A stretch of DNA of 64,000 nucleotides from Sacculina carcini (Eukaryota > Arthropoda > Thecostraca > Sacculinidae), in contig OU696580.1 in assembly GCA_916048095.2 (NCBI GenBank), positions 6,759,108 to 6,823,107 on the forward strand, in the 5' to 3' direction. The notes under the pieces were generated by a model. The model had not been told where the DNA came from. It searched no databases and saw only the letters and a list, made by a program, of their open reading frames with translations. The translations under genes and the position numbers were made by a program. Positions 27,001-41,670 of the stretch are shown here, piece by piece (the first letter of the stretch is position 1; each line of letters begins with the position of its first letter).

Positions 27001-30000
27001 CATCTGCATTTATGTTGCTGTCCAGGAGAGAAAGCAGGGCAGAAAGCAAGTAATTGTGCAGACTTGACAGGGCAACCATGCCGAATTCCAAGCAACTGTC
27101 CGGAGTAACTTTGCTCTGACACAGTGCCAGATAATACACAGCTGTGCAACGGTGCACGTCGGGATGTTGCACCAAGCTGCTATAATTGAATTAATCAAGA
27201 AGGTTGTATTTAGCGACAAAATCTTAGGGTAGTGTGTCAGTGTTAAACCGAATTCCCACATTCGCTGATGTCGGTGAAAGAACACGGCCGCCCAAATATC
27301 AGTACCCGTGTCCACCAGGAAGCTGATGATCGACACTAACGCGAAAAGCCATCTCACTAAGCACATAATGACACATACTGGAGAGAAGCCGCATGAATGT
27401 CAGTTGTGCAATAAGAAATTCGCACGTTAAAGCCATCTCACTAAGCACATAATGACACATACTGGAGAGAAGCCGCATGAATGTCAGTTGTGCATTAAGA
27501 AATTCGCATCAACTAACAGTGCAGCAAGATTTGCCTCTATCAGATTGTCGAGAAATTTTTTTACATTGTCAAAACAAAAGGTTTTTCTCATGGGCCCTCA
27601 ACCTGGGAGCAAGTGCAGACAACCAGCAGGCACGTGAGTTCATTTTTTCATTATCTCCAGTTTAATCTACCGTATATTCCGGCCTGTTGAGCCCGGCGAT
27701 AGAAATCGCACATAACCGCGTCGCTCACTGTGATTGTGAGGACATCTACATTTATGTTGCTGTCCAGGAGAGAAAGCAGGGCAGAAAGCAAGTAATTGTG
27801 CAGACTTGACAGGGCAACCATGCCGAATTCCAAGCAACTGTCCGGAGTAACTTTGCTCTGACACAGTGCCAGATAATACACAGCTGTGCAACGGTGCACG
27901 TCGGGATGTTGCACCAAGTTGCTATAGTTGAATTAATCAAGAAGGTTGTATTTAGCGACAAAATCTTAGGGTAGTGTGTCAGTGTTAAACCGAATTCCCA
28001 CATTCGCTGATGTCGGTGAAAGAACACGGCCGCCCAAATATCTGTGCCCGTGTCCACCAGGAAGCTGATGATCGACACTAACGCGAATAACATATCTATG
28101 ATATTGTAGTCCCCACTATCCACTTCATCGGCGAACGATATTGTGTCCCTGCAGCTCACTGTATCCTGTGTCAGCGCTTTCACCAGCGGCTGACACATCA
28201 GTTCGTTAGACAGCGGGAATCTGACGGCTGGTGTTTTCGCCTTCTTCCCTCTCTGTCTCTTCCGCGCGTCTAATCGAGAAATAAACCCTTGCAGCTCTAG
28301 CTGCTGGGACAGTCCCGTTACTCCTTCGTCTGGCAAAGGGGGACCCGCGGGTTCCCTTCCGCCGGGAAGGTCGCTTCCGTACCGGTCGCACTTTTACACT
28401 CCCGGACTTGTGAAACACTCGGCACAACGAGCCCCGTGCCGTTGGTGAATGATCCAGATAGACCACTCACAGGTAAGTCCATTCAGACTATTATCTCGAA
28501 TTATGTGTTGTTTTTCAGATGTAGTATCAGTAGCCTGATACTACATAATCCTCAAACTGGGCCTTATCTACTGTTGGAACGCCCGAAATGATGGTTGTGC
28601 CGATCTCCATAGTCGGATCCGCGGAGGTTCTGCGACCCATCATGCTCATCAGAGTCCTTTTGGGCCGTTCTCTGAAGACTCAGAAAATCCATCTCGGCCC
28701 ATCCGTACAGGATGTTGCGCCGGCCGGCCAGCTGCATTCATAAGCTGCAGCTGCGCTGACTGCTGCTTGTTATTTTTCGAGGAGAAGCCCGTATATGGGC
28801 AGCCCAACATTGAGAAAAATTGGCAGACGAGACTTTCACCTAGTCTGAGATCTTTCCTGTATGCCCGAAGGCGGCGATAAAAATCGCACATAACCGCGTC
28901 GCTCACTGTGATTGTGAGGACATCTGCATTTATGTTGCTGTCCAGGAGAGAAAGCAGGGCAGAAAGCAAGTAATTGTGCAGACTTGACAGGGCAACCATG
29001 CCGAATTCCAAGCAACTGTCCGGAGTAACTTTGCTCTGACACAGTGCCAGATAATACACAGCTGTGCAACGATGCACGTCGGGATGTTGCACCAAGTTGC
29101 TATAGTTGAATTAATCAAGAAGGTTGTATTTAGCGACAAGTGGGTAGTGCGTAGTGTTTAGCGGGTAGTGTGTCAGTGTTAAACCGAATTCCCACATTCG
29201 CTGATGTCGGTGAAAGAACACGGCCGCCCAAATATCAGTGCCCGTGTCCACCAGGAAGCTGATGATCGACACTAACGCGAAAAGCCATCTCACTAAGCAC
29301 ATAATGACACATACTGGAGAGAAGCCGCATGAATGTCAGTTGTGCAATAAGAAATTCGCACGTTAAAGCCATCTCACTAAGCACATAATGACACATACTG
29401 GAGAGAAGCCGCATGAATGTCAGTTGTGCATTAAGAAATTCGCATCAACTAACAGTGCAGCAAGATTTGCCTCTAGATTGGTAGATTGGCGGCGGATGTC
29501 AGGTTTTGTACGTTGTTCTGGTTGATGCGCACCACGCCCGTGTAGATGAATGCTAGTAGCAGTTCCAGCTATGTAAATGCTAGTAGCAGTTTGTAAGTGG
29601 AGGTACGTGCCGCTCGAGCACGCTGCCACCGAGCGCTTCCATTTACACGGCTGAACTGTACGCTATCCTGCTGGCCCTTGTTTTTATTCGCTCATCTTCA
29701 TTTTCATTGTTTTTAGTTCTATCCGACTCCCTTAGTGCTTTAACTTCATTATCGTCTTTCTCCTTACATCCTCTTATGCAGAGGATTTGTATCTCTCTTG
29801 ATATCATCCACCACAAGGGCAAGCGTGTAAAGTTCTGCTGGATTCCGGCCCATATTGGTATTTTGGGCAACGAGCGAGCTGACAGAGCCGCAAAAAGAGC
29901 TGCTGAACGAGACTTTTATTCATTTTATTTTAACTTTCCCATTCTGTATTCGGACTTTTATCCTATTATACATCGTTTTATCCGTTCTCGCTGGCAGCTC

Positions 30001-33000
30001 TCCTGTGACGAATGTGGTTCTAACAAATTAAAAGCTGTGAAGCCCGAAATCGGATATTGGATGTGCTCTTGTCGCCGGAAGAGGTCCGAGGAAGTGGCGC
30101 TCTGTCGTCTGCGTGTGGGTCACACGTACGACACGCATCGCCATCTTCTACTCGGACAACCTGAACCCACGTGCAGCGCATGTAATGCACGTCTATCCGT
30201 GCAGCACATCCTGGTGGAATGCCCATCATTCTCAGAGGCGCGTCAACGTTTTCTTGGATCCGTTCGGACTATTCACGATGTTCTCGGACAGGAGCAATCG
30301 GCCGTCATTGAGGGCCGCATTTTTGAATTTTTACGGCTTTTGCCTTTTAGAACTATTTATTGATTTTTATTCTTCTGACTTTCATATTCATATCACTCAC
30401 CCTCACGCTTATATATTTCATCGCTCCATTACGTTCATATGCATAGTTTTAGTTTAATTTAGCTATTAACAGACTGGGGGTGCCATATTGTCCTAGAGGC
30501 CGGTGCACCCCAAAAACTCAATAATGAATTAATGAAGAGTGGCGACCTGAGCCGAGAGTCTCATCATTTGTGAGTTACTCTCGGCTACGTTTCGGCCGCA
30601 CTCCCCTACCTTGGACGTTGCCTCGCGGACCGCTTTCAGTGTTTCTGATCTCACGTCGTCCTTCTCTACCAAGCTCTCCACCTTCTCATGCAGAGCTCGG
30701 ACCTGAGAAGATAAATCTTCTATCGACTCCTGTAGTGTGTCTCTTGTTGCTACGATGAGCGACCTCAGGCTCGCCACAGCTTCTGTGGGCGGCGCGTTCT
30801 CAACCATTAATGAGGCGTTTCCGTGATCTTCGTCACGGTAAGATCGGGTATCGTTGTCGGCCTCGGGCGTTCTCTTCCGCTTTGGACGTGGCATCGTTCA
30901 CTGTTCTTTACGAGTCCATACGAGGTCGTGAAGCGCACACCAAAGACCTTCACAATCCAGCGGAAAGATCATGAAATCATCGGTGTCGACCGTCTTCGCC
31001 CTGCATTCATCGAGAACACAACAATATCTCGTGGTCCCGAGAACGACGGGTCATTACAAGCGGTCAGCAAGACTAAATTGTCAAAGTCCACGCCACAAAC
31101 ACAAGTTTACCATACTCGATCAGGTCGAGCCGTCAAACCTACGGTTCGCTTCTCGCCGTGATTTTAGGAGGGGGTTCCTGTGGCGTGTGTTTGTGTACTT
31201 TGACGCCTCTGCGTATTTTGACCTCTTGTTGTGTGAGTGTGTCTGCGTGTTTGACTGTAGGCTCGCATTTGTACACGGTGTATGCGCCTGCGTGTGTTGG
31301 TTGTGGCATTGGCGTTTATACTGTGTATGCTTGTTTGGGTGCATCCTAGCGTTGTCGTAATGTTTATGTTGCTGACACGTTTGTTCGTTCACCTTGTGAG
31401 GTCACACTGTGAGGTCAGTGACCTATATGTCAAGTGCATTCTGTGTGTACGCGTGTGAGGCCGGTCAGTCAGTGTGTGTGCCTGGTACTAGGCGACGGGT
31501 CCTGCGGCGTTGTGTTGCATTTTAGTGACAGTATTTAATTAGTGTGTCTGTTTGAAGGTATGCTGCCAAGTTCTGATTGCAGTGTGATAGGGAAGATGTT
31601 CGTCGGTTCTGTCGTGGACAATCTGACCCCCTCACCAATACTGACGTGGTGTTTCTCTCTATTAACTTTAATGTCACACTCGTGTTTTCCATGGTTTTTC
31701 TCTTGTAAAAGTGTTTGAGGTTGATATGATATTGTCTTGTTTTCATCGTCTTCATTATCGTGTTTTATCTTCATCATTTTCGGATTTTTTTCTCAAGACC
31801 TTCGGCCCATCTCAGGGGGCTGCACGCAGCCAACACCATCATCGCTATCGCTGCACGAACGCGTCACCTCGACAAAGCAGCGACAGCGAACTTTTTAAGG
31901 ATTGGGGTGTTTGTGATGTTCCAGTTGATTGAGTTTGACATTGTTTTGTCGTTGATGCTTGCATGCGCTGGGCAAGCGTATGCAAGCATCAGTGGCGGCA
32001 GCTGAGGAAGGGGATCAGTCTGCACACTCACTGAGACGCGTTCGACCGGTGTGCTGGTGGCGACTGCGTAGGAGAGGTGTGTCTGTGGACACTGCCTCGT
32101 ATATTTTCCTCGCCTCAATATAAGAAATGCCCTGATTAGCCTGGATAGCGGAAATCTTTTTTCCTTTTGCCACACTGGACAGTCACTATGGCCGGCGGAG
32201 TGTTCTGTGTTGCGACAGTTCACACAGTGACGGGCAGCGGTATATGGCTGGTCACCGTGTCCGCATTCGCTGCACCGTGCACACAACGCCTCACTGCGAC
32301 CGTTGCGGCATCCGTGACCATACCGCTGGCATTTAAAGCACCTAAGTGGATTCTGAATAAGTACCCGGGCGTCATATTTTATGTAGCCTACAAATAGTTC
32401 TGCTGGTGGCGGTGTTTAACGTGAGAATGAGCAGCGGCGTGGGTCCGCGCGGACCGTCGCGGAATGATGTCATGCTACGCACACTACTCACTCTCTCGGA
32501 ACTTAGCACTTTACAGATGTCATCTTCAGAGGTCTCGCAACTCTAGAGCGATAATTACTCTTTTTGGTGAGTTGCAGATGTCGGTGGTGACACTGACTGG
32601 TTGCTGGCAGAATTCGGTCAATTTTAACAGCATAGCAGTTTGTTTCTCGTTTTTGCTCTCACAATAAAGGACCCATCGAAGGGCATCTGACACTCGAATT
32701 TGACTTTGCCAAAATGTCATTCCAGTTGGGCACACGGCCATAAAGGACCGATGCGCTTGAAAGGAAAAATATAATTGTTGGACCGGATCACTGCGCAAGA
32801 GCCGTTTGGGTCTACGTACGGTATTTTTAATCACATCCTAGGATACAGCATTTCCGTTTTCTGTGGTCATATCCTGTTTTGAGTTAGGCGCCTTCATATC
32901 CGTTTTCGATGCCGAGTGATTAACAATGGAACAATCACTCCGGTAGGAATCATCATAGTGATGCTCCGAAGAACTTAATTTCTTCCCTCGACGCCTCTTG

Positions 33001-36000
33001 CGTCCCTTCCAGGTCCCAGGGGCAGCAGCAGCAGTCCTTTTCGATGATGGTAGACATAAAAACCAAGAAAAGGAACAGACTTGGTTGCGAAAATGATATG
33101 AGAGTGGCGCTTGCCAAGGTGAAGCCACGCATTTATGAAATTGTCTCTGAGATGCAACAGCAAAAGTTACATTTATTTGCAGTAAGTATTCATTATGTCT
33201 TTGTTTTTGTGTGAAATTCATGTTTTGTTGGTTTTGTTCTTTGAACACAGTGATTTTATGTGCAAATGATATATGGTACAGTTTGTGCACTAATACAGTA
33301 TATAGTTATATTATATTACAGTATATAGTAAATTATATACATGTTTTAAATTTGAAGAAAAATAGCATATTTTCTCTTTCGAATTACGTAGGATTCGATG
33401 AATGCATGTATTGAACTTGTGGGGTTCAGTACCTCCAACAAGATTATGAACCACTGGGCCAGCTGTAGAACCGGTCCGCGTACACTAGGTACTTTTTCCC
33501 TGCATGTTGGAAGAAATCCGCGGACACCGATTCAAAAGGACGTGTCGGGTGCCTTTCCGTCGGGTATGGCTCCTTTTGCTGGCTGTATCTGTACCGCAGA
33601 CATTCTGGGCATGCTGCTACAGCAGTGGCAATCTCGTTGTTTAGGCTCGGTCAGAAGACAGTCTGCAACATAGTCCGTTGAGGAATATGACTCCGTTGAA
33701 GAGCGGATAAACTTCAAATGAAGTGGGACTCCCAATTTAACGACTCTGGAGGCTGGTGTGACATATTGGAGTCTAGCACCACAAGCTGCATGGACCAATA
33801 TACAGCACATGTGTTAGTGTCAATGTAACTTGAGGGTATTTTGATGGCTACACGTCCCCCTCTCCCTTTCTGGGGGAGAGTATTAGCCGCTCAACATATC
33901 ATAGCCACCATGCTACTCATTGTTGCCTGCTTTTGCAATAATGTACAGATCACAGTGCATTGGCAAATGGTCATGGATGATATGACTGAAATTAGTTAAG
34001 ATTCACGCATGCTGTACTTCAGCGGTTATACACACATCAGTGCAGTGCGGGTATTGTGACCGCCTTTGTGACATTTCCACTGACTTCTCTTCTCGTTTCC
34101 GTCCATAAAACAGAGTTTTTGTTTTCTTCAGGTGCCTTTTTCATGATTTTCTCAGCAATCTCTGATTCATGTTTGCGTCTGAACCGCTTTCTTGCAAACC
34201 AAGCGAAGATATCGCCAACTGGCTTCTTTTCCATTCAGTTCCTCTATCCTAAAGCAGTTCATGGTTGAGACGAGATCTTGACAGTAGAATGTTGTCTGCA
34301 AGTATTTTATGTTCTCCAGTTGTCGTCGAACGGAATGTGACGAGCGATTTCTTAACCCTCAGATGTCTGAATTATGAGTCCGACAACTCAGCACTAGTCA
34401 CGTGTGGACACACCGATCTTGATCATGCACACACAAACACAAGCAGGATGTTATCAGCGGTAAATATGACACATGGTCAAACTTTGAAGTACATCATCAG
34501 ATAGAAGAGAATGGGAGAAGGAGTGAAAGAAAGAGTGATAGGAGAACATTGACAGAAGATGTTGGCAGTGCAGCTCATTTGTGCATGTAGATGAAGATAT
34601 AGCCGCAACGTTGGCCAGTTTCACCAAGCACTCGGTCTTTGTCGATATTTTTCACGCGAAGATCATCATAGTGCAGCCATTGGTCACGTGTCATACTGTA
34701 CACGTCGGACACGTAGTGGCCTGATTGTGCCGAGCGACCGTAATGACTGACCACGCCCATCAACCGATATTGACCACGCCCACCAGCCCCAGACGGTGAC
34801 AATGTCTCACTCTACACACAGTCGCACACACACACGGAAATGATTAGAACTTGTCTATGTTAGAACAGTCAAGTGTTGAGAGACAGTTGATTTATTAGAT
34901 GCAATAAATGTGAAAGATGCCTGAATAATGTAGGATGATGAATGTAGAAAGAGAACATTAAAGAAGCCGACAATAGAACAGATGCTCACACACACACAGA
35001 CAAAGAATCAGGAAGGAAGGAGTAGTAGGACAGTATAGATAGGATTTGGACATTACCTGATTGGTTTTGTTGCCACTGCCGTTGTCTTCTTCAATGGGTG
35101 TCGATTGTTGTTCCAGTGACATTCTTATGGCCTCCTGAAGCTGCACATCCTCAAGGGTTCTGTTTGAAGTGTCACTATTGGAGGCATCACTCTGATACGA
35201 GCCAACATTATAGGACATTCTGTCAAGACACACACACGTTACCATCATTAGTTAGGCTTTTGTTAAACGCAACAATACACTGAGTAAATGTTTTGAATTC
35301 GCCATAATATTTCATGAACTTGACGTGACATACAGATAGGTAGACACGAGGACTCACTTTTCATGTTGTGACTCGACCGGCGAGGCGGCATCCTTGGTAG
35401 CGAACTCCTCCAGCGAAAGTTCACTTGGAATGAGCACGCGTTCATCAATTTTATGCAACTGACCGCCGCCACACAGGTATCGATTCAGTTGCACAATAAG
35501 CACACGCGGTAGTCGGCTGACACTGGTTGTTACTGAACACTCGTCGTGACCACACGCGGCACAGCACACTTCTCGTTGCTCAGGACGCATGCTCAGTCTG
35601 AGAGCGTCACGCAATGAAGACAGCGGACATTCTGCCCGCCGGCGTGGCACGTTGGTGAACCATGTAATGTGATGTTCACGTCTCTCTCGCTGCCGCTTGC
35701 ATTGGCAGCACTGGTTCACCTCCAGTGTTTCATATTCGAAACTGGATCGAACCGGGTCCAACAACCGCTGCTGTAGTTCGCAGTTGCCACCCGTAACATT
35801 GACGTTGTTCATGTGAAAGCCGCCGTATATGTCAAGTTCTTGTTGCATCGCTGCAAACAGACGCAGCATAAACTCATTTGCGTCCTGCATGTTGAACATA
35901 TTGCCGAACGATGGGTCGATGTCGGCAAACACTTGTCTTCTCGGTGTTTTCAGCTGCATCCAGGCGGCGTGTCTCTGCGCCATGTTCCTCAGCCGCATTA

Positions 36001-37263
36001 ATTGCGCCAGAGAGCGCACTGTCACACACAGCTCCGGCAGTCGCTCAGCGGCCGCCACACACTCGGAGACAAACGGTGTCACGCCGAACAACACCTGCAG
36101 TACGGCGTTCTGGTAACAAAACATGCCGCCATTAGGTAGACCCATGTATATTGGGTCTGTGTTATGGAGTTGAACATGCTCGCGGAAGCCGGAGGTGGCT
36201 GTGTTATTGATAGCGGTCCTCAAGCTACCGCTGTCTCCTCTGTAGTGTAACATATCATCATCATCATCTGTATATTCATCATAATCGTCATTGAAGACAT
36301 CGGTGATTCTGCTGCAACCAGAAAATAATGTCGATGACAAATTAGCGCTGTATAATTTGCGCTGACAACTCGGTGCGACAGTGCTGACAACTGCTGGCGA
36401 CAACTGCTCCTCCGAAATTACTCGGGGTCGTTTCTGCGGAAATGAAGCATTGTTCTGTGGGCTTGCAGAACGCCGCTTCCTACTGTCACCGCAGTGAGAC
36501 GGTACCAATGATGATGATGCCGGTATCAAAGTGGCAGGTGAACAGGTATCGCCACGACTGCGCTTGTATACTACTGTCTCGTCAATTACAGGAGACGTAG
36601 AACAACGTTTCCTCTTGTCACAAGTAGACTTGGACATTGTTGTTTGTAGTGGAGTCGTAGACATTGATGATGATATTGCTGGTCCTGATGATGATGGTAT
36701 AACTGTCCTGATGATGATGGTATTACAAGTTTCTTGTTATCAAGTTTCTTGAGATAGCGCATTTTTTCAAGTTTCTGCATCTGTAGTTTCTTGTAAGCTT
36801 GGCTTTATAAATCACGTCATATTTCGTATATTTCCTAGCTCTGTAGTTCCACACATTTTGTCTTCTACAAAAAAACATTCCTATATTCCGCTTCATGAGC
36901 CATGAAAACCCTTTAACACAAACTGATCCACACACAAATATACATGCAAACGAACGTACACACAGGGTAAACAATTCAGTCTGTCAAAGTTTTATTTATC
37001 CAAAAGAACAAGCTTCATTATAATATGAATTATATCATTGTTAATAAAGTACAAATATGTACAATAGGTTGATGAAAAACGTAAATTAACACGTGAATGA
37101 TAGAAAAGGACGGATTTTTTCCAACATACGTTGAACAAACAGCGTTTTAGAATATTACCGAAGAAAAGTTCAAATTTTGGTCGGACTAATAAAACCCTAG
37201 TATTTCAGGCGTCAAAAGTGACGTATTTAATATGGCCTGGTTTGCTTAATGACCGGGATCTAC

Positions 37264-37297
<34 letters not shown>

Positions 37298-39595
37298 AAT
37301 GTTTGTGTGTTTGTGGTTAGACGAGGCTTCCAGTTGGTTTTCTTCGCTGTTGCACGCCAGCGAGTTGGACATTGATGAGACGGCGTGAGTGTTGTTGTTT
37401 TATTTCCAACTGCCTCACCGACTTTTCAATTCTCATTGCACACACACATTGAGTGTCTACAGCGCAGACAGACCTCACTTTCTCGGGATAGATAATCTTC
37501 TACCGTCAAGTTGAAAAAATATTCCTATGTTTTTGACTTCATTGTTTTTGTGTGTCAAATTGTGTTTTTCATAATCCAATACTTGGAATGTTGAATTATG
37601 TGCGATGTACATTTTTCACTTAATTTTCACTTTGTTTTTTCAAGTGGCAAGCAGGCAAGCACTTTGGCTTACGGTCGTTCACTCATGAATTACCATTGGC
37701 ATCTTCATTATTTTCCTAAATATTGTTATTATTTGAAAATGTCATAAATATTTGCTATTTTATCGACTATCTAGTTTTCTGCTGGCGTTTCACATTATCA
37801 AGAGTGTTGCGCTATATCGGCAGATTATAAGTGCTATGCAGCTTGCTATAGTGTCACGATCTACTACTACTACTAGTTGTTTTCTTTTGTGACGTTTTGC
37901 ATCAGCTCTGCTGGTTCGGGTGTAGTTTTTGGACTCTCGCTCTGTGCTATGTTACTTCACTAGTCGAACTAATAGTTGACACGAAGGCTGATCAGAAATG
38001 TCTTCGTGTCTAGAGGTGTTTGTGGGAGCACAATCGTGTTTGACATTTTGCCTTCGATCTGTGCATTGTTCTGTGTTATTTATGAGTTCCCGTCTGTGCT
38101 CGCTGTGTTTTCCACTGATTCATTTCCTACCTATGTCGTTTACTAACATCTCGCTCACCAGCTGTTTCGATTTCTTTTTGGTGACGTTTCCCTCTGTGTG
38201 TATTGTGGCTGGTCCTGCCAGACCTAACGCTCGTAAGGTCACCGTGGCGTTCGATCCGTTGTCTTTCATTCCCGTCGACGAAGCCGGTCAACTGGGAGAA
38301 CTGAAAGAACTGTCCGGGTTTGGTTGTGTGGATATCCAACTGGCGCGAGGTGATCCTCACCTTCCTATCATCATTCTATCATCTTATCTCCTCATCATCA
38401 TCTATCATTTTTTCTCCTCGTCATCTATCATCATCCCATCTATCTCCTCACTCCATCATCTATCATCTTATATCTACATCATCTTCCTATCAACTTATCT
38501 TCCCTTTATCATACTATCATCTTATCTCCCCATCGTTATCCAGTCATCTTATTTCCCCGTCATCCACGTATCATCTTATCTCCCAATCATCCTATCTTGC
38601 TCATCTCATCTTGTCTCCCCATTATCATCATATCATATCTTCCTATCATCTTATCTCCCAATCATCCTCCTATCATATTATCTCCCCATCATCATCCCGT
38701 CGTATTTTCCCATCATTAACGTATCATCTTATCTCCCAATCATCATCCTATCATCTTATCTCCCCGTCATCATCCTATCTGATACCTGTCTTATTCTCTC
38801 CTCAGTGTCTTTTCTGATCGCTCAATGATCTATTACATCTGATCATCCTATCTTATCAGTCCACCTTGCCTCTTCAACATATTTGTATGGGAGCTAGGGA
38901 ATATTACGCTTCGGGTACGTTTGGTCTCGCTTCTGTCCTGACTCTCATTCTTTTTTCTCACTGACCCAGCCTGACCTAACATTACCTAACTTGACATAGA
39001 AAGAGAAAGGTAGCAGGGACTGAAGCGGGACCAAACGTGCCGGAGACGTAACATCCTGATTCAAATTTTATTATCCCTTAATGCTCTACTGGATCTGATC
39101 ATCTTATCTCCTCAGTGTCAGTGTATGACCCCTGAATGCTCTATTAGATCTCATCATTTTGCCCCATATCACGATTTGTTTCCTAATTCGTCTCGTGTGT
39201 GTGCAGCCGGCGGGTTGAACTGGAACCTGGCGAATCCAGCTGATATTTCACTGCGAGAAATGGAAGTTCGGCGTGATGACAACTTTCTAGCTGACGATGT
39301 GAGTCTAGCCGTCGCAGCATCAGCTTTTATTAGCGTTTAGTTGCATTTGCACAGTGTGTCTGTGAAGTTTGTATACAGTAAGCCAGCAAGTTTGTTGCAG
39401 TTATCATCTGCCAATTATGCCAGCAGACATTCAGGGATTTATAATGTTTTTGTCATGTAAAAGAGAGCTTCCATTCTGGTTCCATAACACGTATTCAAAG
39501 ACAGGCGCATGTGCAACAGCTATGCCACAAACATGACTCTCTCAATTAACCCAGACGACAAAACGGCGACAAGCAATTACACACACACACACACA

Positions 39596-39640
<45 letters not shown>

Positions 39641-41632
39641 TTGCAGATCAAACCATCACGACACACGACACTTGACACTTGCAATCTTGCACACTGCTTG
39701 CCGCAATAGAGCATCATCATCATCATCATCATCATATATTGTCAATCCGAAGCGGTTTTTAATTGACAATTTACAATACAAATTAGAACATGACACATGG
39801 GCAATTTACAATACAATTAAAACAACAATTAAAGATAAAATGAGTATATATAAAAAAATAATGATAAAAAATGGGTGGAGTCGAGGTAGGGTGGTATCGA
39901 AAACTATAAAACTAAACCATAAAACTATTAAACGGAATGAAGTGTAAAAAAGAAGACAAAAGATAAAGCTCAATTTCTGGCGAGCTCATTGTAAGCCTTC
40001 GCTGCGCGACACCTGAAATGGCGTTTGGTAGCCTCTAGTCGGACCCTGGGCAGGTGCAACAATCAACATTCAGTGGAACGGGTACTATGAACGAGCACAT
40101 GCACAATGAAGTCATCCACACACAAGTACGCAGCTCTCACACTCGGCAATCACTCAACCTTACATACACTAGCTATACTAGCATATACACCTCGCTTCGC
40201 CATCTCAATTAAGCAGTATGACATTTATTGACTTCTACTGTTTCATTGGCCAACATTTGTAATTGGTTTTTCTATTTTATACTAACTGTGTACAAACTTT
40301 ACGCTCACCCAGTTTACAAAGTTTACAATTATTATTAATATATTAATTTTGATTTCCATCAGTCAATGCTGAGCTTATTTTACACTCTATTTTAATATGT
40401 TCACACGTTTGTGTGCTCGTGTGTGTCGATATGTGTATTTGTGTGTATGTGTGTGCATTTCCGTGCTTGTGTATGTGTGTGTGTCTGTGTGTGCGTATAT
40501 GTGTTGGTGTGTATTTTATGTCTTTGTGTAATGTGTGTTTGTGTCTGTATGTGCTTATGTACGTGTTTGTATGTGTATGTGTGTGTATGTGTGTGCTGGT
40601 ATGGACGTGTTTGCTTGTGTATTTATGTGTTTGTATGTGCATATTCATGTATGTACACGCATACGCACACACACACACACATTGCTGCAGGGTTTCGGTG
40701 ACATTTTACCGGCATCGTCTCGTCTCATTGACGATCTGTTTATTGAGCCCCAGGACGAAGCCAACGCTGCCGTCTCAATTCTCACCTCGTCTCGTCTCCA
40801 TCAGCCAGCGGATATCAACGCATCTCAGCCAATACAAGAACAATTTCCACAACCTGGCAGACTTTCATCTGTGAGTGATAATTGACATGTCTCAGTATTG
40901 ACAAGATCAATTAGACCAGTGGTTCTCAACCTTGTTGAAGCTACTGAATCTCACAAGTTCTATACATGCATTAATTGAACCCTTCGTGTTTGAAGTATTA
41001 TTATGAGAAAAATCACAAATCACGTACGATCAAGACAGTCACACAAGTAGGCTACTACAGAGTGGACCGAGTTGCTTGCAGCACAGATATCAAGACCAAG
41101 CGATATGGCGTTGTGATTAACTGCAGCCAATGATGACCAAGCAGAGCTTGACGTCACGAATCATACACGAGTGGGTGAACCAAACCGCCGAACATATTTA
41201 TTTGCGCTATATATTTCATTTCCCCTGGTGTGCTCTGATATCTTTTCTGATGGTATTTTGCTGTGCCTTTTCTCTGTTGATGATCAAATTGTATGCGCCT
41301 TGTAAACCTATTGTTTACAGTATTCCCTTTCCTTTCGTTCGACCTTGTTCCTTTGATTTGAATGGTAGTAATTATAATTGAAAGCATAAATGACCATTTT
41401 TTCGGCGATTTTTTAGTCACGTTCGATTCTTCTATTTTTCAACGCAGCACTTGAATCATCTTGTCGAATTCCCAAAAACCTAATCTGTCACATTTTGCTG
41501 ACTATATTATCTACTTAATGTAATATAATATGTGTGTGTGTGTGTGTTTGCAGCGTCCTAGATATCCTAGGGCACTGTATGAATATCCTAATATAATGTA
41601 ATCTGTGTTTGTGTGTGATTGGTGTATCTCAT

Positions 41633-41670
<38 letters not shown>

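Larger units (their letters stand above)
22297..29475. repeat. Higher-order tandem array, about 1.92-kb period (segments A, B, C)
   Basis: Segment order left to right with approximate bounds: C1 right part 22297-22380, B1 22381-22767, C2 -23122, B2 -23509, C3 -23864, B3 -24252, A2 -25037, B4 -25424, C4 -25783, B5 -26168, A3 -26957, B6 -27344, C5 -27703, B7 -28088, A4 -28877, B8 -29281, C6 -29474. B-A-B-C recurs with a period of about 1915-1920 bp, preceded by two B-C units of about 742 bp. Copies differ by few substitutions and small indels. B reads as an XK-related-like membrane segment on the minus strand. C reads as C2H2 fingers on the plus strand. Confidence 0.9.

Noticed and set aside
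22433..28336. XK-like frames as functional genes
   Set aside because: Each holds only the first membrane segments and then stops or is fused to antisense zinc-finger sequence.
22297..29475. CRISPR-like or bacterial repeat array
   Set aside because: Units are hundreds of bases long, contain eukaryotic gene fragments and have no short repeat-spacer pattern. The window is clearly animal DNA.
34575..36664. Processed retrocopy of USP37
   Set aside because: Two phase-consistent GT-AG introns interrupt the coding sequence, and there is no poly(A) tail.
37998..38828. 276-codon plus-strand frame as a gene
   Set aside because: Only 38222-38349 is coding (REC8 exon 4). The rest is flanking intron and an ATC minisatellite.
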